From Dysgonomonas sp. ZJ279 (GTDB taxonomy: Bacteria; Bacteroidota; Bacteroidia; Bacteroidales; Dysgonomonadaceae): a stretch of DNA of 64,000 nt. Each line of letters begins with the position of its first letter. The first letter of the stretch is position 1. Below the pieces are notes generated by a model that saw nothing but the letters and a program-made list of their open reading frames with translations, was not told the origin of the DNA and ran no database searches. Shown here piece after piece: positions 45,607 through 55,387 of this stretch. The stretch is from positions 1-64,000 of the forward strand of contig NZ_JAAKEL010000005.1 in assembly GCF_011039205.1 (NCBI RefSeq). The letters run 5' to 3'. Made by a program: the position numbers and the translations under genes.

Positions 45607-46593
45607 ATGGCAACAAAACTATGTCCTTATTGTAGAGAAACTATACAGGAAACGGCTCTTAAATGTCGTTTTTGTCACGAGTGGTTGAGCGAAAACACCT
45701 TACCAGCTCAGCCAATTATAGAACCTGTTATACAAAATTTAGAACCTACTGTGCAGGAGTTGGAACCTGTTACGGAGGATATCAAACCTATTGTACAAGA
45801 AGCAGAGCCTGCTGTGCAAGATGTAGAACCTACTGTGCAGAATATCGAAACTGTTGCGCAGGATGCAGAGCCTGCTGTACGGAATGTGGAGCCTGAGCCT
45901 GTAATAGAAGGAGCGCCCGTGGCCGAAAAAATCATTACTGTTCCCCCGCCAATAGCATCTCAGGTTGAAGAAGCTGTATCAAGAAAGCGTATGCCTGTGT
46001 TTGTTGAAGAAGAGCATCTTCCTTTAGTAGTAAGACAGAATTATAAATTAGCAAAATTGGTATCACTATCGATTCCTTTTGCTATGTTATTAATTACAAT
46101 TGGAGTTTACTCGTTGGATGCAGATAATTATTCCACGTTTGAAGGCTGGTCTATGTTATTCTTGGTTAGTCTTACTGTCGGTCTTACCGTTTGGTTGTTA
46201 TACATGCTGAATAAACACTTGTTGAATTTTGATTTATACAATAATATAAGAGGTAATATATCGTGTTTAATATATGGTATGCCAACCTGTTTTCTGATAT
46301 TTATGTTTATACTCGGTGAGTTAGTGAGTATAGATTCTACAATTCTGATCATAATTGTGCTCATTTTATATGCCGTACTATTAGTTACTCATGTTTTAAC
46401 AGGATGGCGACTAGCACGGTTCGAGGGTGATTATGTAGGCGGAATTTCGGCCTTCGGCTACGCCCTGTTCTTATTGATGATTTTGTCTCCATTTTTTATT
46501 CCATTTGTAGTTCCGTTTTTTGCTTACAACATTTTTAAGAAAGCAGAAATATATGCCGAAACTTATGGGTATGAGGAAGGGGAAGATTATTAA
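45607..46593 (+). CDS. Zinc-ribbon membrane protein with heptapeptide repeats
   Basis: The 328-residue protein starts with a zinc ribbon (CPYCRET...KCRFCHEW, cysteines 6, 9, 20 and 23). Eight or so tandem seven-residue repeats of the form EPxVQxx follow at 39-94 (45721-45888; for example EPTVQEL and EPAVQDV). A linker leads to about five membrane helices from residue 148 on. The 21-bp repeats are of a kind prone to slippage. The role is unknown. It may tether a soluble ribbon to the membrane. Confidence 0.8.
   Translation: MATKLCPYCRETIQETALKCRFCHEWLSENTLPAQPIIEPVIQNLEPTVQELEPVTEDIKPIVQEAEPAVQDVEPTVQNIETVAQDAEPAVRNVEPEPVIEGAPVAEKIITVPPPIASQVEEAVSRKRMPVFVEEEHLPLVVRQNYKLAKLVSLSIPFAMLLITIGVYSLDADNYSTFEGWSMLFLVSLTVGLTVWLLYMLNKHLLNFDLYNNIRGNISCLIYGMPTCFLIFMFILGELVSIDSTILIIIVLILYAVLLVTHVLTGWRLARFEGDYVGGISAFGYALFLLMILSPFFIPFVVPFFAYNIFKKAEIYAETYGYEEGEDY
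45721..45888 (+). repeat. Coding tandem 21-bp repeats (EPxVQxx)
   Basis: About eight imperfect in-frame 21-base units encode acidic, proline-containing heptapeptides, within the zinc-ribbon membrane protein gene. Confidence 0.8.
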
Positions 46594-46638
46594 TTAGTTG
46601 CCTTTGAATATAATTATATAAGATAAAGAAGATCAATT

Positions 46639-46668
46639 AGCGCCGGGCGAAAGTCTGGTGCTTTTTTT
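46639..46668 (+). terminator. Terminator after the zinc-ribbon protein
   Basis: AGCGCCGG (46639-46646) and CTGGTGCT (46655-46662), with two wobble pairs, are followed by a run of T. Confidence 0.8.
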
Positions 46669-46708
46669 ATTGAAAACAGAATAGTTTATCTGTACAATAA
46701 AAAGGTGT

Positions 46709-48904
46709 ATGAAGAAGTTTGAACTTAAAATCGATGGAGTGCTTAAAGCGAATAGCGAAACTGCAATACTTAAAGACACTATAAAGGAGCTGGATAATAA
46801 TACAAAGAATACAATAGCTAATCAGAAAATATTGTTTCTTTCGGCCAGAGAATTAGAGACTACGATGGGGAAGATGGCTAGTGGAATAGAGAAAACATCT
46901 GTTAATACCGATAAAGTAAATAAGTTATTTAGTTCTAGCGCCAATATTATGGAGTCCTTTGGACTTAAAACCCGATTCTCGCAAAAACAACTTGGCGAGT
47001 TGGGGGTGATGATGGGTAACATTAACACTTTACACAAGGATAACAATAAAATTACAGAAAAGGCAATAAAAACTCAATCAGATTTATGGTCATTGCAATC
47101 AGATCAAAGTAAAGAGAGACGGAAAGGAGAGGCCGAAACTAATTTGTGGTATGATGTTTTCAAAAACAGAGTAATTGCAGCAGTAAAATCGATAGATGTA
47201 GTAAATCTTGCTATAGAAACGTATAAAGATTTTACACTTGTTTCGAAAGCGGCATTTAAAGAAGTAGATGAGTATGTTTCGCAATTTGATAAAACAATTC
47301 ATTATTCGGTAGAAGCTATGAATGCTCATAACAAAGAGTATATAAAACTTAAAGAGCGTGAGATTCTGACAGCAGAAAAAAATAAATCAAAGTTGATGCA
47401 GATAATGTTGGACGAATCTATTGCATTAGACATAATTTATAAAGAAAGATTAAAATCCTTAGCTCAAAATAAACTAATTAATGATGAAACAATTTTTACT
47501 AGCCCTGTAATAAAAGATAATAAATTAAGAGAAGAAAATGCGCAGACAAATAAAAATTCTGATCAGCAAATTGCTAGGATTAAAGAACAAACTCGTGAAA
47601 AAATAGCAGCTGTGGGCGGAGTGGCTTCATCAGATATAGACGATACCACTTATGTTGCTAAAGGCAATGATGTAATAGTGGAAGGTTATGGCAGACGAGT
47701 TGCTATAACTAAGAAATATCAGGAGGCAAATAAAAAGCTGACTAAGCAACAGCAGGAGGATATGAAAAATAGTATCAGGCAGTCCGTTGCTGATGAGGTA
47801 GATAGTGAAAATGCTAAGTCGGAAGAATTAGCGCAACTACGAGTAAAAGACGTTGAGTCGGTCAAAGCCGTTGCAGAAGAGAAGATCGAGATTGTTGCAG
47901 ATGTAGTGGAAGCTACATCTGCCGGTAATGCTGCGATGGTTGAAAATACCAAGCAGAGTACTGAAAAACAAATTGACTCGTGGAAAGAGTTTCAAGCTAA
48001 AATGCAAGAGTACGTCAATAATATAATGACGGGAGTAAATGCGATATTTTCCGCAACAAATGCAATACTCGGCGATCAGTTGAATGAAGCGAAAGAGAAA
48101 TATAACCAAATATCTGTACAATATAGTAAGGTTGTAGATGAGCGAAAGCAGAGTGACGAGAAAATTAAAGAACTGGAAGGGAATGCTCAAAATGCACGTG
48201 GCGAACAGAGTCTTGTTTTTCAAGAGCAAATCAATCAGGAGATGGCCAAAAATCAGCAATTGGCTCAACAAGAGAACGATTTAAGTAAAGCAAAAGAGAA
48301 GCAAGAGAAAGAGATCGCAAAGAAAGAAAAGCAAAAGAAAAAAACCGAATTATCTCAAAATATTATTCAGGGTGTTGCGAACACAGCATTAGGAGTAACA
48401 AAAGCATGGGGGCTAGGGCCAATTCTAGGTCCGATTCTCGCAGCGATAGTGGGGGCTGCGGGTGCAGTACAAATAGGTATTATGACCAAGCAGCTTGCCA
48501 AGCTTGAAGATGGTGGTCTTCTACGAGGTAAGCGTCATTCGCAAGGCGGAATGCGTATAGAAGGTACAAATATCGAAGTAGAAGGTGGCGAGTATGTAGT
48601 GAATCGCGAATCTACAAATAAGAATCTCGGATTAGTTCGCTATATTAATTCGCAACGCAAGGAATTGACTCCCACGGATATTAATTCGTATTTCACAAAA
48701 GCCACACAAGCGTATGAGCCGCCATTTCGTCGTATGTTTGAGGCTGGCGGCGAATTGCCTGCAATAAATAATACGGTAAATGTGGATAATGATGCCTTAG
48801 TAGATGCTATTAAATCTATCAAAATTTCTCCACGAGTTGCAGTATCAGATATTTTGCGTGTGCAGGACGAAATGACAAGTGTAGACGGCTGGGCTGGAGT
48901 GTGA
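46709..48904 (+). CDS. Phage tail tape-measure protein (dispersed phage locus 6)
   Basis: The tape measure sets tail length and threads the tail tube. The 731-residue protein is largely helical, with coiled coils throughout and a long charged coiled coil at about 460-550 (EAKEKYNQISVQYSKVVDER, KQEKEIAKKEKQKKKTE). A hydrophobic helix near 570-600 (GLGPILGPILAAIVGAAGAV) and the C-terminal segment KLEDGGLLRGKRHSQGGMRI, then EVEGGEYVVNR, match tape measures of Bacteroidota phages. At roughly 1.5 angstrom per residue it would specify a tail of about 110 nm (inference from the usual rule). It is intact and alone between host genes. Confidence 0.85.
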   Translation: MKKFELKIDGVLKANSETAILKDTIKELDNNTKNTIANQKILFLSARELETTMGKMASGIEKTSVNTDKVNKLFSSSANIMESFGLKTRFSQKQLGELGVMMGNINTLHKDNNKITEKAIKTQSDLWSLQSDQSKERRKGEAETNLWYDVFKNRVIAAVKSIDVVNLAIETYKDFTLVSKAAFKEVDEYVSQFDKTIHYSVEAMNAHNKEYIKLKEREILTAEKNKSKLMQIMLDESIALDIIYKERLKSLAQNKLINDETIFTSPVIKDNKLREENAQTNKNSDQQIARIKEQTREKIAAVGGVASSDIDDTTYVAKGNDVIVEGYGRRVAITKKYQEANKKLTKQQQEDMKNSIRQSVADEVDSENAKSEELAQLRVKDVESVKAVAEEKIEIVADVVEATSAGNAAMVENTKQSTEKQIDSWKEFQAKMQEYVNNIMTGVNAIFSATNAILGDQLNEAKEKYNQISVQYSKVVDERKQSDEKIKELEGNAQNARGEQSLVFQEQINQEMAKNQQLAQQENDLSKAKEKQEKEIAKKEKQKKKTELSQNIIQGVANTALGVTKAWGLGPILGPILAAIVGAAGAVQIGIMTKQLAKLEDGGLLRGKRHSQGGMRIEGTNIEVEGGEYVVNRESTNKNLGLVRYINSQRKELTPTDINSYFTKATQAYEPPFRRMFEAGGELPAINNTVNVDNDALVDAIKSIKISPRVAVSDILRVQDEMTSVDGWAGV

Positions 48905-49033
48905 AGTTGTTCGTAGGTTCATCGGGCGAATTTCCGTGTGTTAATCTGTATATATAAAGATGGACTTCAATTTCTATCGGCAATTGTTAACGTTTGTTGA
49001 GATTTCGTGCCAATCACATATATAGTCTCGCAC

Positions 49034-49233
49034 TGTCATTCTCACTGCCATTCTGAAACGGAAGCCTCTCCTAACCTCCCCAAGGGGAGGAATGCAAAGA
49101 AGGTGTTTGGAATAATTATGAGTTATTAATGATAAGTCATGAGTTAATCACACTTTGTCATCCCGATACGCAGTGAGGGATCTGCCTAGCCTCCCCAACC
49201 CCTCCCAAGGAGGGGCTTCCGTTTCGGAATGAC
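49034..49233. repeat. Interspersed GC-rich palindromic repeat block (copy 11)
   Basis: It contains CCTCCCCAAGGGGAGG, the AT module, TCATCCCGATACGCAGTGAG, CCTCCCCAACCCCTCCC, and a closing TTTCGGAATGACAGAGA. It is 130 bases downstream of the tape-measure gene. Confidence 0.88.
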
Positions 49234-49415
49234 AGAGAAGATTTTAAAACGCTCCTTAACATCAGCAGTACTTGCCGTATAAGATACGCTGTATCTGGTA
49301 TTAGATGGGTGTATGTGTCTAATTATTAACAGGTTTAAACAACAATATTTCACCCAAAAAATCATAAATTCCTACAAAATAGATTATGAACTATTTTTAT
49401 TCAATTATAAATCAC

Positions 49416-49423
49416 TACTTTTG
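49416..49423 (+). promoter_or_regulatory. -7 promoter element of the large lipoprotein gene
   Basis: TACTTTTG lies 46 bases before the ATG at 49469. This placement excludes the earlier in-frame ATG at 49313 as the main start. Confidence 0.6.
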
Positions 49424-49468
49424 CACTCTCATTTATTAAATGACTACGCAAACTTCTTATTTATTATA

Positions 49469-51745
49469 ATGAAAAGATATATTAAACACTATTTCTCATT
49501 GAAAACAGTATTGAGTACATTTACGATGGTGCTGGTCGCCATGATGTTAGTTTCGTCTTGTTCCTCATCCCGTTCTCGTTCGGTACGCCAAATGCGCGAA
49601 GCCAAAGGAATGAACACCCCTTACAAAATATCAAAATCGGATAAAGATGCCCTGACCAAAGAATTGTTCATGCAGTCTAAACGTGCCAATATCGAATTGC
49701 CACGCCAAGAAGGTATTAAGTTCGATCCTACCACAGGTGCAGCTATCGTTTCGGAAGAGGTTACTTATGTAAACCCTGACAATCATCTTGATGAAGATTA
49801 TAATCCTACAAAAGTAGGCACCGATACAGTCTATAAATTGACGGAAGTGGTTGTAACTGCCCGTTCGCGATTCACACCCGAACGTGACGGAAAAGTAAGC
49901 GTCGATTTTATGGTACGTGTACCCAAAGAACTTATTTCGAGCAAATGGCGTGTGACTCTTTCACCCAAATTGTTGCACAACGATTCTATCGTTTCATTGC
50001 AAGAAGTGGTGTTGAAAGGACAAGAATTTGCCGACAAGCAAAAGGCTGATCATGCAGCTTACGACAGTTATGTGAAATCGATTGTTGGCAAATCGGCTTA
50101 CGATAGTGTATTTCTCGATCGTGCGAATATTACAAAAGATATTGCCAATCGTCAGTCGTTTTACTACGATAAATACCATACCGAGTGGAGTCGCCAAATG
50201 GCCTACGAAAAATGGATGAGAGATCACGAAAAGCGTAACGAAACTTATATTATAAAAGAAGTGGGTGCGCGCGACAATCTTTATCATCAACATGCACGTG
50301 AGGCAAATGAGCAAGCTATGCGCGATCTTGCATTAGGCAAAGATACAACAGGCATATTTGCTAGCTATATGAGCAAATATAACAAGAAGACAAAAGATCT
50401 TCCTGAAATATGGAAGTACAAAACAGAATTGAGATCTATTCCACGCGAATTTGAAGATATATACGAAAATGATCGTACACTGGCTGATATCACAAACGAT
50501 ATAATGACAGAAAACGATTCGGTACAGATTGCCAAACACCGTTATTTCTTCGACAAGATAGCCGAGAACGAAATAAAAGGTGCCCGTAAGGAAGATAAAT
50601 ACCTCGAACTTGTACCGTTTCCATACGAACAAGGTGTACGTGTCGATAGTGTTGTAGTAGCAGGAAGAGATTTCCTATATTACTATTCGCAAGACTATCC
50701 TGTAACAGTGGGCTTGAAACAGGTTCGTATCACTATGAGTGGGAAGGTGGATGCAATAGACCGCAGTTCGTATCATTTAGCTAAAAGCGATACGCTTGCC
50801 TATTTCGTGTCATCACTCTCTCAATTGGTCGATACCACACTTACACATAAAGAGACTAAGCTATACCGTGATGTGTTTAACCGCATGACAGCTTATCTTA
50901 GATTTGCCGATAAGAAAACAACTTTCGATATCAACTATAAAGATAATAAAGCCGAGTTGGCAAAAGTGATGGATACTTACCGCACATTTACCACCGAGGG
51001 CAAACTTGTTGTAGACAGTATCGAAATGACAGTATCTAACTCGCTGGACGGTACGTTCGACGATAATGCTGAGCAGACGATGAAACGTTCGCAGTCGTTG
51101 AAAGAATACTTTGTTAAGACTTATCCTGAGATGAATGCAGAGACGATTATCAAAACTTACAATATGGGCGAAGACTGGAACACATTGGCCGCCAATATTC
51201 GTAAGAGAATTGATATTGTCAATAAAGACCGCATTTTGGAAATGCTGACTACAGCCGTTAATCCGGATGCAACCGAAGCCGATATAAAGAAAGAATTCCC
51301 TGCCGATTTCAAAATCATACGCGATTCCATCTATCCGTTACTGAATAAAGTAGACTTTGTATTCAATATGCATCGCCCGGGTATGGAAGATGCAATGACT
51401 GTCAATCGCGAAGAACGTTCGGGATATGCAGAAGGGCTTCAGTTGTTAGTCGACAGAGAATATTGGAAAGCAATCGAAATACTTGCAGACTATCCCGACT
51501 ATAATACAGCACTTTGTCTGGCTGCAATGGGATATAATGCCAAATCGTACGATATTTTAAAAGGTCTTGCCCCGAATGGTAATACAGAATATATACTTGC
51601 ACTGGTTTCGATGCGTTTAGGCAAAGACGAAGAGGCAATGCAACATTTACAACGCGCTGTCCAGCTCGATCCGTCGAAGGCATACCGCGTGGCACTCGAT
51701 CCCGAGATAGCCGATTTTGTGAGGAAGAACAATCTGAAGTTGTAA
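49469..51745 (+). CDS. Large lipoprotein with C-terminal TPR-like repeats
   Basis: From the ATG at 49469 it has 758 residues, with a lipoprotein signal ending at Cys31 (LVAMMLVSSC). The middle is rich in charged helices and DxY/K segments. A part near 570-600 (TMKRSQSLKEYFVKTYPEMN) recalls the repeats found in OmpA-like C-terminal domains. The last ~100 residues (YWKAIEILADYPDYNTALCL, EYILALVSMRLGKDEEAMQH, LQRAVQLDPSKAYRVAL) are TPR-like. It resembles large conserved outer-membrane lipoproteins of Bacteroidales whose role in the envelope is unknown to me. The upstream frame from 49313 is rejected because the promoter lies within it. Confidence 0.8.
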   Translation: MKRYIKHYFSLKTVLSTFTMVLVAMMLVSSCSSSRSRSVRQMREAKGMNTPYKISKSDKDALTKELFMQSKRANIELPRQEGIKFDPTTGAAIVSEEVTYVNPDNHLDEDYNPTKVGTDTVYKLTEVVVTARSRFTPERDGKVSVDFMVRVPKELISSKWRVTLSPKLLHNDSIVSLQEVVLKGQEFADKQKADHAAYDSYVKSIVGKSAYDSVFLDRANITKDIANRQSFYYDKYHTEWSRQMAYEKWMRDHEKRNETYIIKEVGARDNLYHQHAREANEQAMRDLALGKDTTGIFASYMSKYNKKTKDLPEIWKYKTELRSIPREFEDIYENDRTLADITNDIMTENDSVQIAKHRYFFDKIAENEIKGARKEDKYLELVPFPYEQGVRVDSVVVAGRDFLYYYSQDYPVTVGLKQVRITMSGKVDAIDRSSYHLAKSDTLAYFVSSLSQLVDTTLTHKETKLYRDVFNRMTAYLRFADKKTTFDINYKDNKAELAKVMDTYRTFTTEGKLVVDSIEMTVSNSLDGTFDDNAEQTMKRSQSLKEYFVKTYPEMNAETIIKTYNMGEDWNTLAANIRKRIDIVNKDRILEMLTTAVNPDATEADIKKEFPADFKIIRDSIYPLLNKVDFVFNMHRPGMEDAMTVNREERSGYAEGLQLLVDREYWKAIEILADYPDYNTALCLAAMGYNAKSYDILKGLAPNGNTEYILALVSMRLGKDEEAMQHLQRAVQLDPSKAYRVALDPEIADFVRKNNLKL

Positions 51746-51775
51746 TCATACTTCTATAATACCTTTGAGAATTTG

Positions 51776-51806
51776 AGAGAACGAGTAATTCAATTACTCG
51801 TTCTCT
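51776..51806 (+). terminator. Terminator after the large lipoprotein gene
   Basis: Long perfect arms AGAGAACGAGTAATT (51776-51790) and AATTACTCGTTCTCT (51792-51806) lie 30 bases after the stop. T-rich sequence follows. Confidence 0.88.
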
Positions 51807-52148
51807 TTAGTTATAAGCATAAATAAGCGTGTGTATGATATGAAGAGTGGGATAATAATCAGTGAAATTTTTAGAAAGGCTTATGCCGATCTCGTTTTCC
51901 TTCTGTTCCAAACCCAAAGAGTGGCTCTAGCATCGAAATGGCGGAGGCAAATACCTTAAGATATTAGGATGATCTCATTGTAATTATCTTTAAATATTCA
52001 CTAAGTTTACTCTGAATTATTATGCTATGTATGTTTATAGATTTTATTTATATCTATATAGTTTAACTTGTTTTTGTTAATATAAAAGTGCATTGTGCGT
52101 ATAAATATTGGTTATTTTGTGTAATTGATTAAATAATTATATTATTTG

Positions 52149-52506
52149 CTTGTATTATTAAAAGTAAAGCTTATATTTGCTCTTGATAAGGAGATGAAAC
52201 GAGGAAGTTGGCAAATATTGATATTTTGGATGCTGATATTTTGAAATTTACTTGTTTTAGATTTGGTTGTTTTTTACGTAATAAAAATGCCAAACATTCG
52301 ACTTCCCAACCTGACTAACTTAAGTAACACTAACACTTAGAAAAACTTACTCTAAACACTACTCGACATTAATTTCCAAAAGCAGATGTTTATTTGCTTT
52401 TGGGAATTGTCATATATTTATCTTTCGTAATTCTAGCTGGTGTTATTAAAATATTTACAAATAAAAAAGGTGTATTGGCTCGCAGTCTCATTTGTGAGCC
52501 TTTTTT
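52149..52506 (+). ncRNA. Candidate orphan transcript upstream of the FISUMP array
   Basis: A promoter (CTTG 52149-52152, TATATTTG 52172-52179, 19-base spacer) and a strong terminator (GGCTCGCA 52477-52484, TGTGAGCC 52493-52500, then TTTTTT) delimit about 320 bases. The only frame is a 16-codon peptide from 52194 (MKRGSWQILIFWMLIF). A hairpin with CCAAAAGCA / TGCTTTTGG arms lies near 52375-52410. It may be a small RNA or leader. The rest of the ~970-base gap holds short frames with no support. Confidence 0.5.
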
Positions 52507-52732
52507 GCCTCCTTAATCGTTGTATTCTGCTTTGTGCTGCTGTTTGTCCCTATTGAGTGGGTTTAACGCTATTTAAACTCTCTTTTTTTGTGGAGTCATG
52601 TTTTTTTATGATATTTGTATTTGTTTGATATTAATAGGATCACTCAACACAATTCAATAAAACTTCAGTTTTATCCATTATTATCTGCCTTATTTTGGGG
52701 GCTATAATAATGTATTCTGTTTGTCTTCCTTT

Positions 52733-52764
52733 CTTGTAGTCAAATAGGTCATTTTGTATATTTA
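52733..52764 (+). promoter_or_regulatory. Promoter of the first array FISUMP gene
   Basis: CTTG (52733-52736) and TATATTTA (52757-52764) with a 20-base spacer lie 17 bases before the ATG. Confidence 0.55.
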
Positions 52765-52780
52765 GGATAAACAACACACT

Positions 52781-53974
52781 ATGCGTCTTACAAAACTGTT
52801 TTTTATGGCATTATTGCTGTTGCCGGTAGCACTCAGTGCTCAGGTAACAATTGGTATTGATCGCGCTCCTCAAAAAGGCGCTTTGCTACAACTTCAAAAC
52901 CTACCCGATGGAAATTCTACCAAGGGCTTGCTTATGCCGCGTGTAACAATAACAGATCTTACTAGCTTAGCCGATATAAATAAAGGTCAAGCGGTGCGCC
53001 CCGATCCTGCCGAGCATGTGGGGCTTGTGGTTTATAACCCTATCGAGGGTAGGGGGATATGCTCCGGCTTATTTGCTTGGACGGGTACTCAATGGCAATA
53101 TTTGCAACCTGAAATCGAATATTTTGAAGATGTGCGTACCTTTGCCGATGGTGTAACTAAAGAGCGCATAAAATATCCTATCCGTACATTTGGGTCGGCA
53201 GGTACATGGATGTTGGCGAATCTTCGGGCTACTACCTATGCCGATAATCTGGGGGTGAATAAGCCTGCTGACGATTTAGTAACGCCTGGAACCGGTGGCG
53301 CTATCCCTAAATCTTATTACTATCCTGCACTCGATCCTAGTTTGTTGAATGCGGATAAATACCCTGAACTCGGATTAGTCTATACTTGGGCGGCAGCTAC
53401 TAACGGTAAAGGAGGATTTGATGGCAAGCAAAATGCCCAGAATGAAGGAGAATCCGCAGAGACGACTAGTGGGCCTAATCCCATTCCCGCCAATGTGGAG
53501 CAAGTGGGCAAGCAAGGTGTCTGCCCCGAAGGCTGGCATTTGCCCAGCGACAAGGAATGGAACGATCTGGAAGAAGCCATAGCAAATGAACAAACAGGGC
53601 TCTATACGCGCAATGAATTTAAACCTACAGCTTGGGATGTTAGCTGGAGGCTGGTGCCTGACGTGGCTAGGAATACTGTTGACGGACACGGAAAAAGCAT
53701 GAAGAATTATGATGTTAAATTGGGTTCTTACGCAGCATCAGGCGCTAGTAAGACTTTTTGTAACGGTGGCGGATTTAATCTTATGCTCTCGGGTTATGTG
53801 TCTGATACAGGCTCGTATGGTGGGAGTCTTGGTCGCGAAGGACGGATATGGTCGCATAGCGCGAGCTCTGGATCTTCTGTGTGGACGCGTATTTTAACAT
53901 CCACTTCATCAGGAGTAAGTCGAGGACGGGTGACCCGTGGTTATCATAGTGCTGTTCGCTGCAAAAGAAATTGA
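52781..53974 (+). CDS. FISUMP paralogue, array gene 1
   Basis: The 397-residue secreted protein has a signal peptide (about 1-20, ending LSAQ). The shared N-terminal module follows: QVTIGIDRAPQKGALLQLQN and TKGLLMPRV. Then comes the array-specific middle (FADGVTKERIKYPIRTFGSA, GTWMLANLRATTYADNLGVN) and a FISUMP core (GVCPEGWHLPSDKEWNDLEE, then KSMKNYDVKLGSYAASGASK and SAVRCKRN). It is the most diverged of the four and probably lies at the array's old end. Surface location and function are inferred from the family. Confidence 0.9.
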   Translation: MRLTKLFFMALLLLPVALSAQVTIGIDRAPQKGALLQLQNLPDGNSTKGLLMPRVTITDLTSLADINKGQAVRPDPAEHVGLVVYNPIEGRGICSGLFAWTGTQWQYLQPEIEYFEDVRTFADGVTKERIKYPIRTFGSAGTWMLANLRATTYADNLGVNKPADDLVTPGTGGAIPKSYYYPALDPSLLNADKYPELGLVYTWAAATNGKGGFDGKQNAQNEGESAETTSGPNPIPANVEQVGKQGVCPEGWHLPSDKEWNDLEEAIANEQTGLYTRNEFKPTAWDVSWRLVPDVARNTVDGHGKSMKNYDVKLGSYAASGASKTFCNGGGFNLMLSGYVSDTGSYGGSLGREGRIWSHSASSGSSVWTRILTSTSSGVSRGRVTRGYHSAVRCKRN

Positions 53975-54181
53975 TCTGTTTTCTTTTGAATTTTATTGTT
54001 GATAGTTAGTGGTGTCTGTTGCTTTTTAAGTATTTAAAATTCAGGTATTAATAGCTGTTGATCTCTATTAACAGAATTTGTATTGCGTCTTATTGTAACT
54101 TTGGTATTAAATTGATATTTTTGTAAAATATTTTATTATATAACGATATTTACAACAACGCACATCAGATAAACTACACGT

Positions 54182-55387
54182 ATGATTTTGAAACATATTC
54201 GAAATATTTTCCTTCCAGTAGCAATTTTTGCTTTGGGCGTTTCATGCCTTAATGCCCAAATAACTATAGGCTCTACTTTGCCCCCTAATACGGGAGCTCT
54301 GCTCGATCTGAAAGAGTTTGCTCCCAATGCTCAGAATGCTACCTCTACCAAAGGTTTGCAATTACCTCGTGTTTTTCTAACCAGTCCCACTAGCCTCATG
54401 GATGTTCTCAAAGGAGAAAGTGAAATTGTCGATCCGCTTTTAGCTACCGGTTTATGGATATATAATGTGAATGAAACAAGTGCTATATGCCCTGGTGTAT
54501 ATCTCTGGGACGGTAGTCGATGGAATTCGATGATGCATACAGTGCTCGAGTCTTTCGACGATATTCGTACAAAGGCAGATGGCAGTATAGAACATATTGT
54601 CTATCCGGCACGCACTTTTGGCACAGCCGGCACATGGATGCTTGAGAATCTTCGGGCAACTACTTACGCCGATAATCTGGGTATAGATAAAACCATAAAT
54701 GATATTCAGGTAACTAAACCGACTTCATCTCTAACTCTCAAAGCAGCATATTATCCTAACGCAGATAAAACGCTATTTGACCAGAATCCCGGATATGGAA
54801 TGTTATACACCTTTGCAGGTGCAACCAATGGTAAAACAAAAACAATTAATGAGGGAGAGTCAGGTGCAACTTCGGGCACACCCAATCCTATACCCGGCAA
54901 TGTAGAGCAAGTGGGTGCGCAGGGGATTTGTCCCGATGGCTGGCATTTGCCCAGCGATAAGGAGTGGAACGATCTGGAGGAAGTTATAGCTAACGAACAA
55001 ACGGGGCTATATACGATAGATAACTATAAATCGAATCCGTGGAATTCTGATGGTCAGGATTGGCGGTTGTTGAAAATGGTAAACAGGAATAGTGTTATGG
55101 GTCATGGAACGAGTATGAAAACTGCTTTTGTAAAAGTAAATAATGATGCAACAACCGGAAAGAGTGCTTCGTATTGCAACGGGGGCTTTAATATTCTAGT
55201 GATAGGTGTAGTTAATAATGCGGGCATTGGCGTGAGTTATGGGTCGATAGCTATTTTTTGGAGCAATAGCGCTAATGGTGATTCCGGTAATGCTATTGTA
55301 CGTACTTTATCTCGTACGAGCTCTGGTGTTACCCGCACAAGTGGTAGTCGGGATTTTGGATATTCTGTCCGCTGTAAAAAAAATTGA
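54182..55387 (+). CDS. FISUMP paralogue, array gene 2
   Basis: The 401-residue protein has a signal peptide (about 1-26) and the same module order as array genes 1, 3 and 4. Its N-terminal part (GALLDLKEFAPNAQNATSTK, then GLQLPRVFLTSP) is almost identical at the DNA level to gene 3 over about 80 bases, so gene conversion or recent duplication is likely. The core has GICPDGWHLPSDKEWNDLEE and ends YSVRCKKN. An upstream -7 element TATTTTTG lies at 54116-54123 with ATTG 20 bases ahead. Confidence 0.92.
   Translation: MILKHIRNIFLPVAIFALGVSCLNAQITIGSTLPPNTGALLDLKEFAPNAQNATSTKGLQLPRVFLTSPTSLMDVLKGESEIVDPLLATGLWIYNVNETSAICPGVYLWDGSRWNSMMHTVLESFDDIRTKADGSIEHIVYPARTFGTAGTWMLENLRATTYADNLGIDKTINDIQVTKPTSSLTLKAAYYPNADKTLFDQNPGYGMLYTFAGATNGKTKTINEGESGATSGTPNPIPGNVEQVGAQGICPDGWHLPSDKEWNDLEEVIANEQTGLYTIDNYKSNPWNSDGQDWRLLKMVNRNSVMGHGTSMKTAFVKVNNDATTGKSASYCNGGFNILVIGVVNNAGIGVSYGSIAIFWSNSANGDSGNAIVRTLSRTSSGVTRTSGSRDFGYSVRCKKN

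Noticed and set aside
15063-48904. The phage-type genes as a contractile injection system or tailocin
   Set aside because: TerL and portal serve DNA packaging into a capsid and are not part of injection systems or tailocins. No baseplate spike, sheath-plus-AAA set was recognised.
49313-49468. Upstream start (49313) of the large lipoprotein
   Set aside because: The 52 extra residues precede a -7 element at 49416-49423, and the lipoprotein signal begins at the ATG at 49469.
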